A DNA stretch of 64,000 bases, taken from positions 1 through 64,000 of the forward strand of contig NZ_JAKZAI010000008.1 in the NCBI RefSeq assembly GCF_023156235.1. Reading direction: 5' to 3'. The position numbers and the translations under genes were made by a program. The stretch is from Marinobacter goseongensis (GTDB lineage: Bacteria > Pseudomonadota > Gammaproteobacteria > Pseudomonadales > Oleiphilaceae). The notes beneath the pieces are model-generated. The model had not been told where the DNA came from. It did no database searches and was given only the letters and a program-made list of their open reading frames with translations. Shown here one piece after another: positions 43,870 to 52,644 of this stretch; within the stretch, counting starts at the first letter, position 1, and each line of letters begins with the position of its first letter.

Positions 43870-43918
43870 AAGCGCACTACGAAGGTGCGCTTAAGGCGTA
43901 ATCGCACCAAAATGGATT
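43870..43918 (-). promoter_or_regulatory. NtrC-like enhancer sites upstream of amtB
   Basis: AAGCGCAC-N7-GTGCGCTT (43870-43892) contains GCAC-N7-GTGC, the NtrC operator spacing. A second imperfect copy is GCACCAAAATGG (43904-43915), close to the left half of the consensus TGCACCAAAATGGTGCA. They are 75-135 bases upstream of the sigma-54 promoter. The first palindrome could also act as the terminator of the motor operon, which ends at 43926. Confidence 0.5.
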
Positions 43919-43925
43919 GGCTTGG

Positions 43926-44843
43926 TTACCAGTTCAAGGTCTCGGGTGAGGTGCTGTCGGACTCGATGTCGAGGGCGGTGTCAGGGTCTGCGGATTCCGA
44001 GCGGATGAGCTCCCTCAGGCGAATTTCCTGCTCCTGCATGGGCTCGGAGAGATCGATGATGATTTCGACCCGACGGTTGCTGGCGCGGTTGTCTGCGGAG
44101 GTGTTCGGCACCCTGGGTTCTGTATCGGCCAGGCCGGTTACGGCAATCCGCGCCGGCTCAACATAATTCTGTGCCAGCAGCACGTTGGCAACGGCCGCGG
44201 CTCTGGCCGCTGAGAGGTCCCAGTTGCTGTAAAAACGCTCCGTGCGAATGGGAACGTCATCGGTGTGACCCTCAATGGTCAGTTTGCCGGGAATATCCGC
44301 GAGGATCTTTGCCATGTCCAGCAGCAGCCCCTCAAACTCCCAGGTCAACTGAGCAGAACCGGATGGAAACGAGCCTTTTTCCTCCACGCGAATGACAATA
44401 CGGCGCTGGTCCTGGCTGACATTGATGCGGCCATCGATGATGGCAGGTTCCAACACTTGCAGAATCCGGTCCACGGTCTCCTTCATCCGGTCTTCAATCG
44501 CCGCCTCCACCGCCTGGTCCGTCGGGCTTGTCAGGGTCTGGAGTTCCGGCTTCTGATCGGTTGTGATCTGTTTGACCTCGTCAAGCACCGTCGGCTCTGG
44601 CGGAGCGGGGGAAAACCGGTCGAAAATGGGACTCGTGCCCTGAGGGATTTCCAGCGCGGGTACCTCCCGCTGCACACCGAACGCCTTGGAAAGCTCACCG
44701 GCGATCTGCTTGAATTTCTGGGCATCAATCTCGGAAAAAGAGAGTAGCAGCACAAAGAAGCACATAAGCAGGGACATCAGATCGGCAAAGGTGACAACCC
44801 AGGCCGGAATTCCCGGCTTCTCCTCCTCTGGCAGTTCATCCAT
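43926..44843 (-). CDS. PomB/MotB-type flagellar stator protein
   Basis: 305 residues. One membrane helix, residues 14-36, carries the ion-binding Asp21 in TFADLMSLLMCFF. After a proline-rich plug (FSPAPPEPTVLDE) an OmpA-like peptidoglycan-binding domain begins near 135 (LTIEGHTDDVPIR, TGLADTEPRVPNTSADNRASNRRVEI). With the preceding MotA-like protein it makes the stator that drives flagellar rotation. The polar residues around the Asp (PAWVVTFADLMSLL) resemble sodium-type PomB. The start lies two bases after the partner's stop. Confidence 0.9.
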   Translation of the reverse strand: MDELPEEEKPGIPAWVVTFADLMSLLMCFFVLLLSFSEIDAQKFKQIAGELSKAFGVQREVPALEIPQGTSPIFDRFSPAPPEPTVLDEVKQITTDQKPELQTLTSPTDQAVEAAIEDRMKETVDRILQVLEPAIIDGRINVSQDQRRIVIRVEEKGSFPSGSAQLTWEFEGLLLDMAKILADIPGKLTIEGHTDDVPIRTERFYSNWDLSAARAAAVANVLLAQNYVEPARIAVTGLADTEPRVPNTSADNRASNRRVEIIIDLSEPMQEQEIRLRELIRSESADPDTALDIESDSTSPETLNW

Positions 44844-44845
44844 GG

Positions 44846-45616
44846 TCAGGCACCCTCGGATTCGGCGGCTCTTTCGCGTTCTTTGGGTGGCAGGTAGCTG
44901 GACAGCATCTGCTCGATAATTCGGGGGTTGGTGCCTTCCTGAATGGCAACCAGGGCGTCCGTATAGAGCGATTGCAGCCGAGCCTCCTCGGTCATGCGCA
45001 GTGACAGCTTGTCTGCAATGGGTGTGGCGATCATCGTCGCAATCATGGCGCCGTATAATGTGGTCAGCAGCGCGACAGCCATGGCAGGGCCGATGGACTT
45101 GGGGTCTTCCATATTCGACAGCATCTGAACCAGACCGATCAGCGTACCGATCATGCCCATGGCGGGCGCAACGTCCGCCATGGCGGTAAATACCTTGGCG
45201 CCTGACCGGTTATGGTCCAGCGTCATCAGGCGTTCCTTGTTGAGAATCTGCTTGATAGTGGCACCATCACGACCGTCCACCAGCATCTGGATGCCCTGGC
45301 TCAGAAACGGGCTGCTTGTCTCGCGCCCTTCAAGGCCGAGCACGCCCTCCTTCCGGGCGACATTACTGATCTCTACCAGCTCTTCAATGCTCGATTGGGT
45401 TGCTGGCAGCCTGAACTTGAATGCTCTTGCGGCGGCCCGGAATGCGCCGAAAAACTGGACAAAGCTGAATTTGGCCAGAACCACCAACAGGGTGCCTCCG
45501 ACAACGATGAGCAGAGACGCCGGGTTGATGAATACGGTGGGCGATACACCCACAATCACTGCCGTGGCGATCAGCAGCAACGCACCAACAAGACCGATAA
45601 GAGTGGCGAAATCCAC
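44846..45616 (-). CDS. PomA/MotA-type flagellar stator protein
   Basis: 256 residues from the GTG at 45616, six bases after GGAG; the ATG at 45646 would add ten polar residues. It begins VDFATLIGLVGALLLIATAV as in PomA (DLATLIGL). Four helices are present, with conserved MADVAPAMGMIGTLIGLVQML and AVALLTTLYGAMIATMI. The ion-conducting ring is formed with the downstream PomB-like protein. Sodium use is inferred from PomA resemblance and marine context. No other flagellar genes lie here. Confidence 0.9.
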   Translation of the reverse strand: MDFATLIGLVGALLLIATAVIVGVSPTVFINPASLLIVVGGTLLVVLAKFSFVQFFGAFRAAARAFKFRLPATQSSIEELVEISNVARKEGVLGLEGRETSSPFLSQGIQMLVDGRDGATIKQILNKERLMTLDHNRSGAKVFTAMADVAPAMGMIGTLIGLVQMLSNMEDPKSIGPAMAVALLTTLYGAMIATMIATPIADKLSLRMTEEARLQSLYTDALVAIQEGTNPRIIEQMLSSYLPPKERERAAESEGA

Positions 45617-45689
45617 AGTGACTCCAGAACGGTTGGAAGAGGGCAAGGCCGAGGCAAGGGGCTGAGATTACTCCCCGGCCAGAACTTAA

Positions 45690-46109
45690 TCAATTCGTCG
45701 GATGCGAATCTGTGACCTCTCGCTGTTGCTCTTTCCAGGCGGCGTAGCGGAACAGATCTGTTTCAACGAGTTTCAGGCACAAAGCAACCACACCAGCGTC
45801 ATCAAGGAAGCCTATGCCGATGAGCAGGTCAGGGATGAGGTCCAACGGATTCAGAACATACACCAGCGCCCCGGCGATCGCCGCAATGCTTTTCCAGGGC
45901 ACGTCTCGATAGCTGCCGTTCCAGTAATCCCGGATCATGTCAAACATCAGCTTGATGTCTGACTTGAAACGGTTGAGCTTGCCGCTGCCTTTTACCTTGT
46001 CTTCGATGGCGCGTTGTTTGGCCAGCAACGCTTCAAGATTCTCGGGGCGAATCTTTTTGGCTTCGGCGGTCAGCTGACCCGCCGCTTTTCTTTCATTGAA
46101 GACTGCCAT
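45690..46109 (-). CDS. DUF1232 (YkvA-like) protein
   Basis: 139 residues. The C-terminal 85 residues contain the DUF1232 core AGALVYVLNPLDLIPDLLIGIGFLDDAGVV, with a hydrophobic segment near 75-115, and a basic N-terminal helical region (RKAAGQLTAEAKKI). The family is widespread and membrane associated, function unknown. Stands alone, 73 bases upstream of the stator operon on the same strand and possibly co-transcribed. It is divergent from the candidate sRNA. Confidence 0.8.
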   Translation of the reverse strand: MAVFNERKAAGQLTAEAKKIRPENLEALLAKQRAIEDKVKGSGKLNRFKSDIKLMFDMIRDYWNGSYRDVPWKSIAAIAGALVYVLNPLDLIPDLLIGIGFLDDAGVVALCLKLVETDLFRYAAWKEQQREVTDSHPTN

Positions 46110-46146
46110 GATTTCGAGTCCCTGCTGGTCGAGTGTTGATATCCGT

Positions 46147-46175
46147 TTGACTAATTACGGTTATCGTACAATACT
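46147..46175 (+). promoter_or_regulatory. Promoter of candidate small RNA 2
   Basis: TTGACT (46147-46152), 17 bases, then AATACT (46170-46175). Predicted start is near 46182. No coding frame follows before the terminator at 46259-46289. Confidence 0.4.
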
Positions 46176-46181
46176 CACTTT

Positions 46182-46289
46182 ACCAACGCGGTTACTGTAT
46201 TTGCCGGTTGGGTTGAAGTGTCTTTTGGCTGTAAACCTTAAGCTTCCGTCAAGCTATTAACCGCTGCCTGCAGAGGCAGCGGTTTTTTT
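46182..46289 (+). ncRNA. Candidate small RNA 2
   Basis: About 108 bases with no credible reading frame, in the 372-base gap between the DUF1232 gene (minus) and the next plus-strand gene. It ends in a strong terminator: AACCGCTGCCT/AGGCAGCGGTT with GCAG loop (46259-46284), then a T run to 46289. An internal small hairpin AGCTT/AAGCT lies near 46240-46255. No plus-strand gene lies upstream, so the terminator needs another explanation. It could also be an attenuated leader of the following gene. Family not recognised. Confidence 0.45.
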
Positions 46290-46317
46290 GAAAATACAGA
46301 ATAAACCCGCCTATACT
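46288..46317 (+). promoter_or_regulatory. Promoter of the 630-residue gene and its coupled cyclase
   Basis: TTGAAA (46288-46293), 18 bases, then TATACT (46312-46317); each hexamer matches five of six consensus positions. The -35 begins inside the last T residues of the preceding terminator. The start site would be near 46324, leaving an untranslated leader of about 160 bases with no frame seen in it. Confidence 0.6.
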
Positions 46318-46481
46318 ACAAAAAGATGTTGTGCATATACCGGTAAACAGCGCCGCGTACCCGATACCCCCGCTGTAGATGCTAGCAAGGGCGCAATCAA
46401 GCCGCAAAGTGGCGTTGAGCAGCTCGAGGCAGTCAGCCAAAGGTCCAAAAATAACGATCGTCCTAACGATGGGGACACCGC

Positions 46482-48374
46482 ATGCCGGATACTGTGATCA
46501 CCGCAAACATTGATCGTCACCTCAGAGTACGCAAATCAGACTCATCCGGTGAACTCGACGCGGTCAAAGAAGGAATCTTCGACGCAAGGGGCGCCACTTT
46601 TCCGGATTTGCAGGGCGTTGAGACCATTGCCAGCGAATTGGCGACGGCGGAATTCCAGAAACTGGCGTCCATGCTTGCGCACATCGTCCTTAATGGGCAG
46701 CGAATTCTTGTCGTCGGCAAAGCGTCATCCGAAGTGATTCTGAGTGCCGCCTGCTTTCAGCGTGGCATTCAGTTGCTCGTGCAGGCAATGGGGCGCACCA
46801 GAGACGTGGTGACGACCTCCCGGGGCGATCTCGGGGCCTGGCGGTCAGGCGCTGAGGTCAATGTGGTGTTGGGCTCACTTGAGTCGCAGGCTGAGTCCCT
46901 TATCCGCAATCACACCAGCCAGCAGGCACCGGATCTGATTTTGTTACTGAACCCGGCCGGAAGCGTATCCAGTCGTATCGGGGACATGTTTGACGCTGCC
47001 GGTGACAACGTCCCAATTGCGGGTGTTTCGACGCTGGCTGGCTGTATCGATGATGCCTCGGACCAGCTCAACGTTTCGCCTGTATCCGGGGGCGACTCTC
47101 ACAAGCGGTACACTCTGTGCTGTGTTCTTCATTTTCTGCTGTTGAGAGTGCGTGACGAGGTTTCTCAATCCATCGCGTCCCATCCCCGTAATCAGGCCCT
47201 GGTAGCGCAACTGCAATCCTCCGGACTGGAGACCAACGTGGCCCTGGCCGGGTTGTCGGTGATTATGGACGATATGCCCATGACTGCGCCGATGCGACTG
47301 ATGGTCCGATCCGGTCTTGAACAGATCAACCGTGGATGGTCCCTTCCTGCCAGAACTGCGCATTCCCGGGGATTGCTGAGTTACGGTCTGAGGTCGCTGC
47401 TGACCGAGAGCGGCGCCGATTATCCCTTTACGTCTCGAGAGGTCGCTCTCTGCCTGGCGCCGTTTTTCCAGGTGATGGCTCTGGCAGGAGACACTCGGAC
47501 CCTGATCGAATGCTTGCTGACCAATGATCGTAAAGTGGCAAACGACAAAAGCGCGAAAGCCGCGCTGCTCGCCTCAAAAGCCGATTTCCCCAGCTTTCGC
47601 GGAAGCAGTGACGCAATGCCTGCGCTGACTGAGCCGGACGAAGACTGGGGCGATGCCTGCGATATCCTGTACAGCCTGAGAACCGAGAGAAATGATTCTC
47701 TGTCGGAGGCGCTGTTGCCTGTGGTTGCAGGCCAAAACTGCAGCCAACTGGGCGGGGTCTATTTGCTGGTGTCGTCGAAAACCGAAGACGCGGACCGGGT
47801 TCATTGCTATCTGAGGTCCAGAAACATCCATCTTGCCGATGCGTTGGTCGCCCTGTCGTTCGCATCCGGCTTGATGAACCGCAATCCTGAGTGGGAGGCC
47901 GACACGCTGTATGCCTCGCTCGAGCTGGATGAGGCCGGGCTTGCCGAGTTCGAAGCATCGATCCGGGACTACCTTGGAAAGGTGTCCCGCGAACATACCG
48001 GGCCCGGTGAGTTGGGCGAGAGTGATGGCCCTCTGGGCAGAAAGCAGCGAGTGTTTGCCCTGGCGCACTGGATAGAGAAGCAGCCGTGGGGCAAGGGTTT
48101 CCCCGAACCTGTCTTCGCGCAGGACTTCCGGGTGATCAAAGTTCTTACCCATATGGATTCCCATCAGTATATTCTGGTGGATGACATGTCCAGCGACATT
48201 CACTGTGGCGAAGGCTTTACCCTGTTATGGCGCGATAGTGTGAGCGGCAATGTGCCCACGATCCGGCAGGACCAGGAAATTCGTGTTCGTTACAGATTGC
48301 TGGTGGACCGGAACAAAAATGCCAATGATATTTTCGGTTTGGTGGATACGTTGAGAGAAGTAGGCGACCAATAA
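46482..48374 (+). CDS. Unrecognised 630-residue cytoplasmic protein linked to a cyclase
   Basis: No signal peptide or membrane helix. Residues 60-200 alternate strand and helix (LNGQRILVVGKASSEVILSA, EVNVVLGSLESQ, DLILLLNPAGSVSSR), suggesting a Rossmann or SIS-like sugar-binding fold, but no family is assigned. The middle (about 220-480) is helical. The last 120 residues look beta rich (FRVIKVLTHMDSHQYILVDD, IRVRYRLLVDRN), PilZ-like in general feel but without the RxxxR/DxSxxG motif. The stop is one base before the next gene's ATG, so it is co-expressed with a membrane diguanylate cyclase. A c-di-GMP-associated role is inferred only. Confidence 0.75.
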   Translation: MPDTVITANIDRHLRVRKSDSSGELDAVKEGIFDARGATFPDLQGVETIASELATAEFQKLASMLAHIVLNGQRILVVGKASSEVILSAACFQRGIQLLVQAMGRTRDVVTTSRGDLGAWRSGAEVNVVLGSLESQAESLIRNHTSQQAPDLILLLNPAGSVSSRIGDMFDAAGDNVPIAGVSTLAGCIDDASDQLNVSPVSGGDSHKRYTLCCVLHFLLLRVRDEVSQSIASHPRNQALVAQLQSSGLETNVALAGLSVIMDDMPMTAPMRLMVRSGLEQINRGWSLPARTAHSRGLLSYGLRSLLTESGADYPFTSREVALCLAPFFQVMALAGDTRTLIECLLTNDRKVANDKSAKAALLASKADFPSFRGSSDAMPALTEPDEDWGDACDILYSLRTERNDSLSEALLPVVAGQNCSQLGGVYLLVSSKTEDADRVHCYLRSRNIHLADALVALSFASGLMNRNPEWEADTLYASLELDEAGLAEFEASIRDYLGKVSREHTGPGELGESDGPLGRKQRVFALAHWIEKQPWGKGFPEPVFAQDFRVIKVLTHMDSHQYILVDDMSSDIHCGEGFTLLWRDSVSGNVPTIRQDQEIRVRYRLLVDRNKNANDIFGLVDTLREVGDQ

Positions 48375-48375
48375 A

Positions 48376-50517
48376 ATGGCGAATCTGGGGCTGCCCGTAA
48401 ACTGGCTGGCGCTGTTAATGCTGGCGCTCATCCTGATACTCGCGGTGGTGGCGCTATGGGCGATTTTTTCGAAAGCATCCGTTGCCGAGTCCCAGTCGAT
48501 ATCTATTCTGGAGCGGAATCGCCAGCTCTCGCGCCAGATTCAGGTAGCCAATCTTGATCTGGTGCAGATATTCAATGCGGTTCATGTGCCCTTGTTCGTG
48601 GTGCAGAAAACGCCGTTTTCCGTCCGATCGCTCAACAGTGCCTGTGTGGAATTCCTGGGGGAGAACTCGGAGGGGGCGGCGCAGAAAAAGCTCGAGCGAC
48701 TTCTGGCCCGGGACGATCAAACGTCCGAAGAGCTGGTCAATCTGAGGCGCTTGCTGCGTGAGGGTGTGTCGTCACCCATTGATGTTGAAGATTCTATGCT
48801 GGCGCATTCCCGGCAAAGCGGTGATGCCGCATCATTGGCGGTAACCGTCAGCCTGAAGCCGGTCCGCAGTACCTTTGGTCAGGGCTACATTATTTCCCTG
48901 GATGACAAGACAGGAAGTGGTGATCAGGAAAAGTTACTTCGTGAATACTACCAGTTGGTGGATTTCGCCCTGACGGAGCAGAAGCTTCCCGAGGCTTTGC
49001 ATGCGGTCACTCAGCTCTGTCAGAGCGTTACCGCGACTGACGCGTCCATCGCGATCAGCATCTTTGATGATGAGACGGATTGTCTGCATTACGTCGTCGA
49101 ACCGGAGAAGGTGAGCGAGTCGACCCTGAGCACAATCAACCGCGCCAAGATCGTGTTCGGAAACGGCATTCACGCCACGGCTGCCGTGCTTAAAAAGGAA
49201 GTGTTCTCGGATTTCCAGGGGCCTGAAAACATGGCAACGGATGAGGTGCTGAGTGCGCTGAAGTCCAGTGGTGTCACTCGCTGGACCGCTCTTCCCATCC
49301 TGGGTATCAACGACGAACTCCTCGGTACATTGGATTTCTTTCATTTCGATAATGACACAGATGCACGGATCGATTTTGAAAAGCTGGCCACCCCTTTTCA
49401 CCTGGCGAGTGCCACCATTGAGCGGCACCAGTCTCTACAGGCGCTTCGAGAGAACGCCCGGTTCGAGGGGTTTTTGCGGTTCTTCAATCAGCAGTTAATG
49501 ACCACGCCCCATCAGCCGGATGACAGCACATTTGTTGATGCCGTCAGTAAAATCATCTCGTTCATGCAAATCCCTGCCGCCAGTCTTCGTTGCTGGATGC
49601 TGAACGAAAAAGAAGATGTCTACCGTCCCGTGGGCAGTGCTGCCGAGGGACACGTTATTGTCTGTCCAATGCTGGAAGGTGAGAAGGTCAGGCGCTGGTT
49701 GGCAAGCGATGAGTTGCTTGTTCATAAGTCAGAATTCGAAGCATCGCTGGAAGCCGAGTACCAGTGTCTGCATCTGAGTACTGATCACAGAATGGCCCGC
49801 CTGATGGAGCTGCACAAAGACAGCGATCAGACACAGCAGAGCCTGACCCAGCAATTTCTGGTGTTCCCATTGTCCGCAGACCGGACCCTCGAGGGATTTC
49901 TTGTTTTCAACCCCCGGGAGTACCGTTTGGATAGAAAGCTGAACCTGCTGTCCACGATCGCCCCGATCCTGGCGAGTGCGTTGGGCCGGCACAGGCTGAT
50001 CGAAAGTCTCATGCACAAAGCCCTGCACGACCGTCTGACCGGGCTGTTCAACCGCAATAAAATCGAAGAAGCTCTACAGCATGAGCTGGAGCGCAGCCAG
50101 CGCTATGACAACCCGCTGTCACTGATTCTTTTCGATATAGACCATTTCAAGCTGATCAACGACAACTTTGGCCATGATGTGGGGGACCGGGTATTAACCG
50201 ACATGTCGGAACTGGTGCGGCAGAAACTGCGGGCCGCAGACCTGATTGGTCGTTGGGGGGGCGAGGAATTCATCATCATTCTGACGGAAACCCCGCTCGA
50301 TAAGGCGATTGGTGTTGCCAACACCATTCGTCGGGACGTGGGTGCTTACAATTTCGGCCTGGGTGAGTCGATCACCGTCAGTATGGGGGTCGCGGAGCAT
50401 GCCTCGGGCGATACCAGAGATTCGTTGATCAAGCGAGCAGATCTGGCGCTGTACGAAGCCAAAAACAGTGGCAGAAACAACGTGGTGCCCAGTGTCAATC
50501 GCGCATTTCGGGACTGA
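48376..50517 (+). CDS. Membrane-anchored GAF-GGDEF diguanylate cyclase
   Basis: 713 residues. One N-terminal helix (WLALLMLALILILAVVALWAI), a short coiled segment, a PAS-like region about 60-175, two GAF-like regions (about 190-350 and 370-540), then GGDEF from about 545. GGEEF lies at 628-632 and the RAAD inhibitory site at 619-622, so an active, product-inhibited cyclase is expected. It starts one base after the unrecognised protein. It is similar in plan to the gene at the window's right end. Its 3' end overlaps the minus-strand gene by 23 bases. Confidence 0.9.
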   Translation: MANLGLPVNWLALLMLALILILAVVALWAIFSKASVAESQSISILERNRQLSRQIQVANLDLVQIFNAVHVPLFVVQKTPFSVRSLNSACVEFLGENSEGAAQKKLERLLARDDQTSEELVNLRRLLREGVSSPIDVEDSMLAHSRQSGDAASLAVTVSLKPVRSTFGQGYIISLDDKTGSGDQEKLLREYYQLVDFALTEQKLPEALHAVTQLCQSVTATDASIAISIFDDETDCLHYVVEPEKVSESTLSTINRAKIVFGNGIHATAAVLKKEVFSDFQGPENMATDEVLSALKSSGVTRWTALPILGINDELLGTLDFFHFDNDTDARIDFEKLATPFHLASATIERHQSLQALRENARFEGFLRFFNQQLMTTPHQPDDSTFVDAVSKIISFMQIPAASLRCWMLNEKEDVYRPVGSAAEGHVIVCPMLEGEKVRRWLASDELLVHKSEFEASLEAEYQCLHLSTDHRMARLMELHKDSDQTQQSLTQQFLVFPLSADRTLEGFLVFNPREYRLDRKLNLLSTIAPILASALGRHRLIESLMHKALHDRLTGLFNRNKIEEALQHELERSQRYDNPLSLILFDIDHFKLINDNFGHDVGDRVLTDMSELVRQKLRAADLIGRWGGEEFIIILTETPLDKAIGVANTIRRDVGAYNFGLGESITVSMGVAEHASGDTRDSLIKRADLALYEAKNSGRNNVVPSVNRAFRD

Positions 50518-51094
50518 CGAACGATACGCGTGTGGAGGGTGGGATGACCATAACCTCGTCCTGAAGAATGGCGTCCAGGTTGAAAACGGTCACGAATTTT
50601 GAAATGCCGAATTTGGTGACTGCATCGAACGCGATGGCATTCAGCCTGGAGTAAGGCTCCTCCTTGATAAGTCTGTCGAGCAGGTGCATGTTCGCAGAGG
50701 GCTTGCGTGGGAACGATTCTCTCTCAAGGCATTCTTCATCCAGCCATCGATTCCAGTGCTGGTTAATGTCGTCGAGAATCTCTTTGTTGGCCCTGGTGGG
50801 CAGGTTAAGAAAGCGGCAGCGGTCAAAACCTTCGAGGGTTTGCTTGTTGGCGTCCCAGTCGCCAATGTCAATTTTCACATCTGCGAAGCACACGCCGACA
50901 TTCTCACTGGCGCTCCTGCGGATAGCCGCGCCGATCAGGCTGCCGGGCCCTTTGTGGCCGTAGAGCAGAGTGATGCCCGACTTCGGCAATACCAGGTCCG
51001 GTTTCTGAAAATAGTCCGGTTGGCTGATTACGATATCCGAGGGTTGAGACTCACCCTCGAAAAAGAAAAACGTTTTCGCCCCGATTACTGACAC
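50495..51094 (-). CDS. Unrecognised 199-residue protein
   Basis: 199 residues with no signal peptide. It begins MSVIGAKTFFFFEGESQPSD and contains ITLLYGHKGPGSLIGAAIRR and DVKIDIGDWDANKQTLEGFDRC. No family recognised; there is a mixed strand-helix pattern. The stop region overlaps the end of the upstream cyclase gene in antisense. It shares a 164-base divergent region with the 461-residue gene. Codon use and length support a real gene, but function cannot be given. Confidence 0.6.
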   Translation of the reverse strand: MSVIGAKTFFFFEGESQPSDIVISQPDYFQKPDLVLPKSGITLLYGHKGPGSLIGAAIRRSASENVGVCFADVKIDIGDWDANKQTLEGFDRCRFLNLPTRANKEILDDINQHWNRWLDEECLERESFPRKPSANMHLLDRLIKEEPYSRLNAIAFDAVTKFGISKFVTVFNLDAILQDEVMVIPPSTRVSFVSPEMRD

Positions 51095-51258
51095 AGACCA
51101 TACCTTCTTGAAACTGAATGTACTTCACAGATGCTCTTTTATGTCAACGTCGGAGAGCGCTCCGCCATCGGGCGAAGAGGCCAATATTACCATCGAAACC
51201 GGGTGGGGAAAACGTGTAAAATTCCTGTCAGTTAAAACTGCTCTCAGAGATTATAAAC

Positions 51259-52644
51259 ATGTCTGTGTCACACAAAAATGAGCTGATCCATCCCAGTAAA
51301 CCGATCTGCGGCGAAAATTTGCAGTATCTGAAAGTTATGCTTGAGAGTGTACTGGGTGGGGACGAAGTCCGGGATCTGGACCTCGCCATGCTGATGAACG
51401 TGCCGGTGAATCGCCTCAGTCAGCTCAAGCGTGCGAAGTCGTCGATCGATGTGCTGGGAAACGTGAGCGCAGACACGGATGTCAGTGACGACGACGATCA
51501 AACCGCAAGCGAACTGCCGAGCCTGCGGCCAAGTCAGGCTATTCTGATACGGCTGTTGCTGAAGTACCCTCATTACGGACAGCTGATGCTGCGTCCGTCC
51601 AATCCGGAAGTGTTCAGTCTGCTTGCACGGTATATTCCTTTCGAGGAAGCAGGGGTGGACGGCAGTGATGTGATGCCCAAGAAGAGTGGTTTTGCGCCAT
51701 TGTTCGGGCGGTCCTACATTTCTTCATACAAAATGCTGGCAGAAGACGGGGCGGGCTCTGCCAACAGCAGTTTGCCGGTAACCCGACTGCAAATGCTGGT
51801 GGCAGGCAAGTTTGGCGAACTGTTTCTGACGTTGCTGCTTCGGTACGCAGAGGCGGCCGGGGTAGATGTTCAGCCAGACATCCGCAAAATAGAATCGAAC
51901 GGTTGGGCCGCCTTGCGGGAGCAGGATTCGTTGGCCGCCTGGATGCCGGATGAGACCTATCAGGTGTTCTCCGCAGAGCTGCACGCACAGTGGGGCGACT
52001 GGTTCCAGAGCCACTACCTTCGCGTGCTGGAGGATGAAGCGGTCTCCAGGGACCTGGACCCCGAAAAAGCGTTGCGTAAAGGTAACTGGACGAACAATGA
52101 GCCAGTTTCCGATGCCGCATTCAGGGCGTATTCCCGCAGAACCCAGCCCATTCTGGGCAATAACGAAAGCCTGTTTTCGCTGTTTCGGGAAAGTTTTGAG
52201 CTGACCAGTGCCGAGGCATACTGGACCCTTGGCATCCAGGTAAAAGCGTTCTATCGCTTCCGTCAGCGCGCGAATCAGCGAATTTCCGCACCCACTTCCA
52301 TCTTGATCCGCTACCTCTTCCGATACCCGGAAGACATTGCAATATTCGTTCGTAGCCCGGAGAAGGGCAGCGACATCCTGGCGCGCATCCAGCGCGAAGA
52401 TCCGGGCTTCCGGCTCAGTCAGTTGGGCCCGTTGTTCGGCGCGTCACGAGTCATGAGCTACGGCTTTGCCAACGACGATTTGCCCTGCCCGTTTTTTGCG
52501 CGGCGCCTGGCCAGTATTTTTCGCCAGCGGTCTGACATGGGTGAGCCCATTTATCAACGTATGCGCGCATGTGTCGAAGATGAGTTGTCCGCTCGCGGCC
52601 TGGACCCCATCAAGTTCTGGCGAGACGGCCGCTGGCACAAATAG
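51259..52644 (+). CDS. Unrecognised protein with a duplicated module, upstream of the Tad operon
   Basis: 461 residues, soluble. Two related halves are visible. Half 1 has QAILIRLLLKYPHYGQLML, FAPLFGRSYISSYKML, LPVTRLQML and ends SRDLDPEKALRKGNW (264-278). Half 2 has SILIRYLFRYPEDIAIFV, LGPLFGASRVMSYGF, LPCPFFARRL and ends ARGLDPIKFWRDGRW (446-459). Each half opens with a helix-turn-helix-like stretch (LDLAMLMNVPVNRLSQLKRA; AYWTLGIQVKAFYRFRQRA), so DNA binding is possible. An acidic linker (DTDVSDDDD) lies in half 1. It may regulate the following Tad genes, which is inference from position. Confidence 0.7.
   Translation: MSVSHKNELIHPSKPICGENLQYLKVMLESVLGGDEVRDLDLAMLMNVPVNRLSQLKRAKSSIDVLGNVSADTDVSDDDDQTASELPSLRPSQAILIRLLLKYPHYGQLMLRPSNPEVFSLLARYIPFEEAGVDGSDVMPKKSGFAPLFGRSYISSYKMLAEDGAGSANSSLPVTRLQMLVAGKFGELFLTLLLRYAEAAGVDVQPDIRKIESNGWAALREQDSLAAWMPDETYQVFSAELHAQWGDWFQSHYLRVLEDEAVSRDLDPEKALRKGNWTNNEPVSDAAFRAYSRRTQPILGNNESLFSLFRESFELTSAEAYWTLGIQVKAFYRFRQRANQRISAPTSILIRYLFRYPEDIAIFVRSPEKGSDILARIQREDPGFRLSQLGPLFGASRVMSYGFANDDLPCPFFARRLASIFRQRSDMGEPIYQRMRACVEDELSARGLDPIKFWRDGRWHK

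Noticed and set aside
43870..43892. Palindrome read only as a terminator of the stator operon
   Set aside because: It has few U residues after the stem and its GCAC-N7-GTGC pattern plus the adjacent sigma-54 promoter favour an NtrC site; dual use is still possible.
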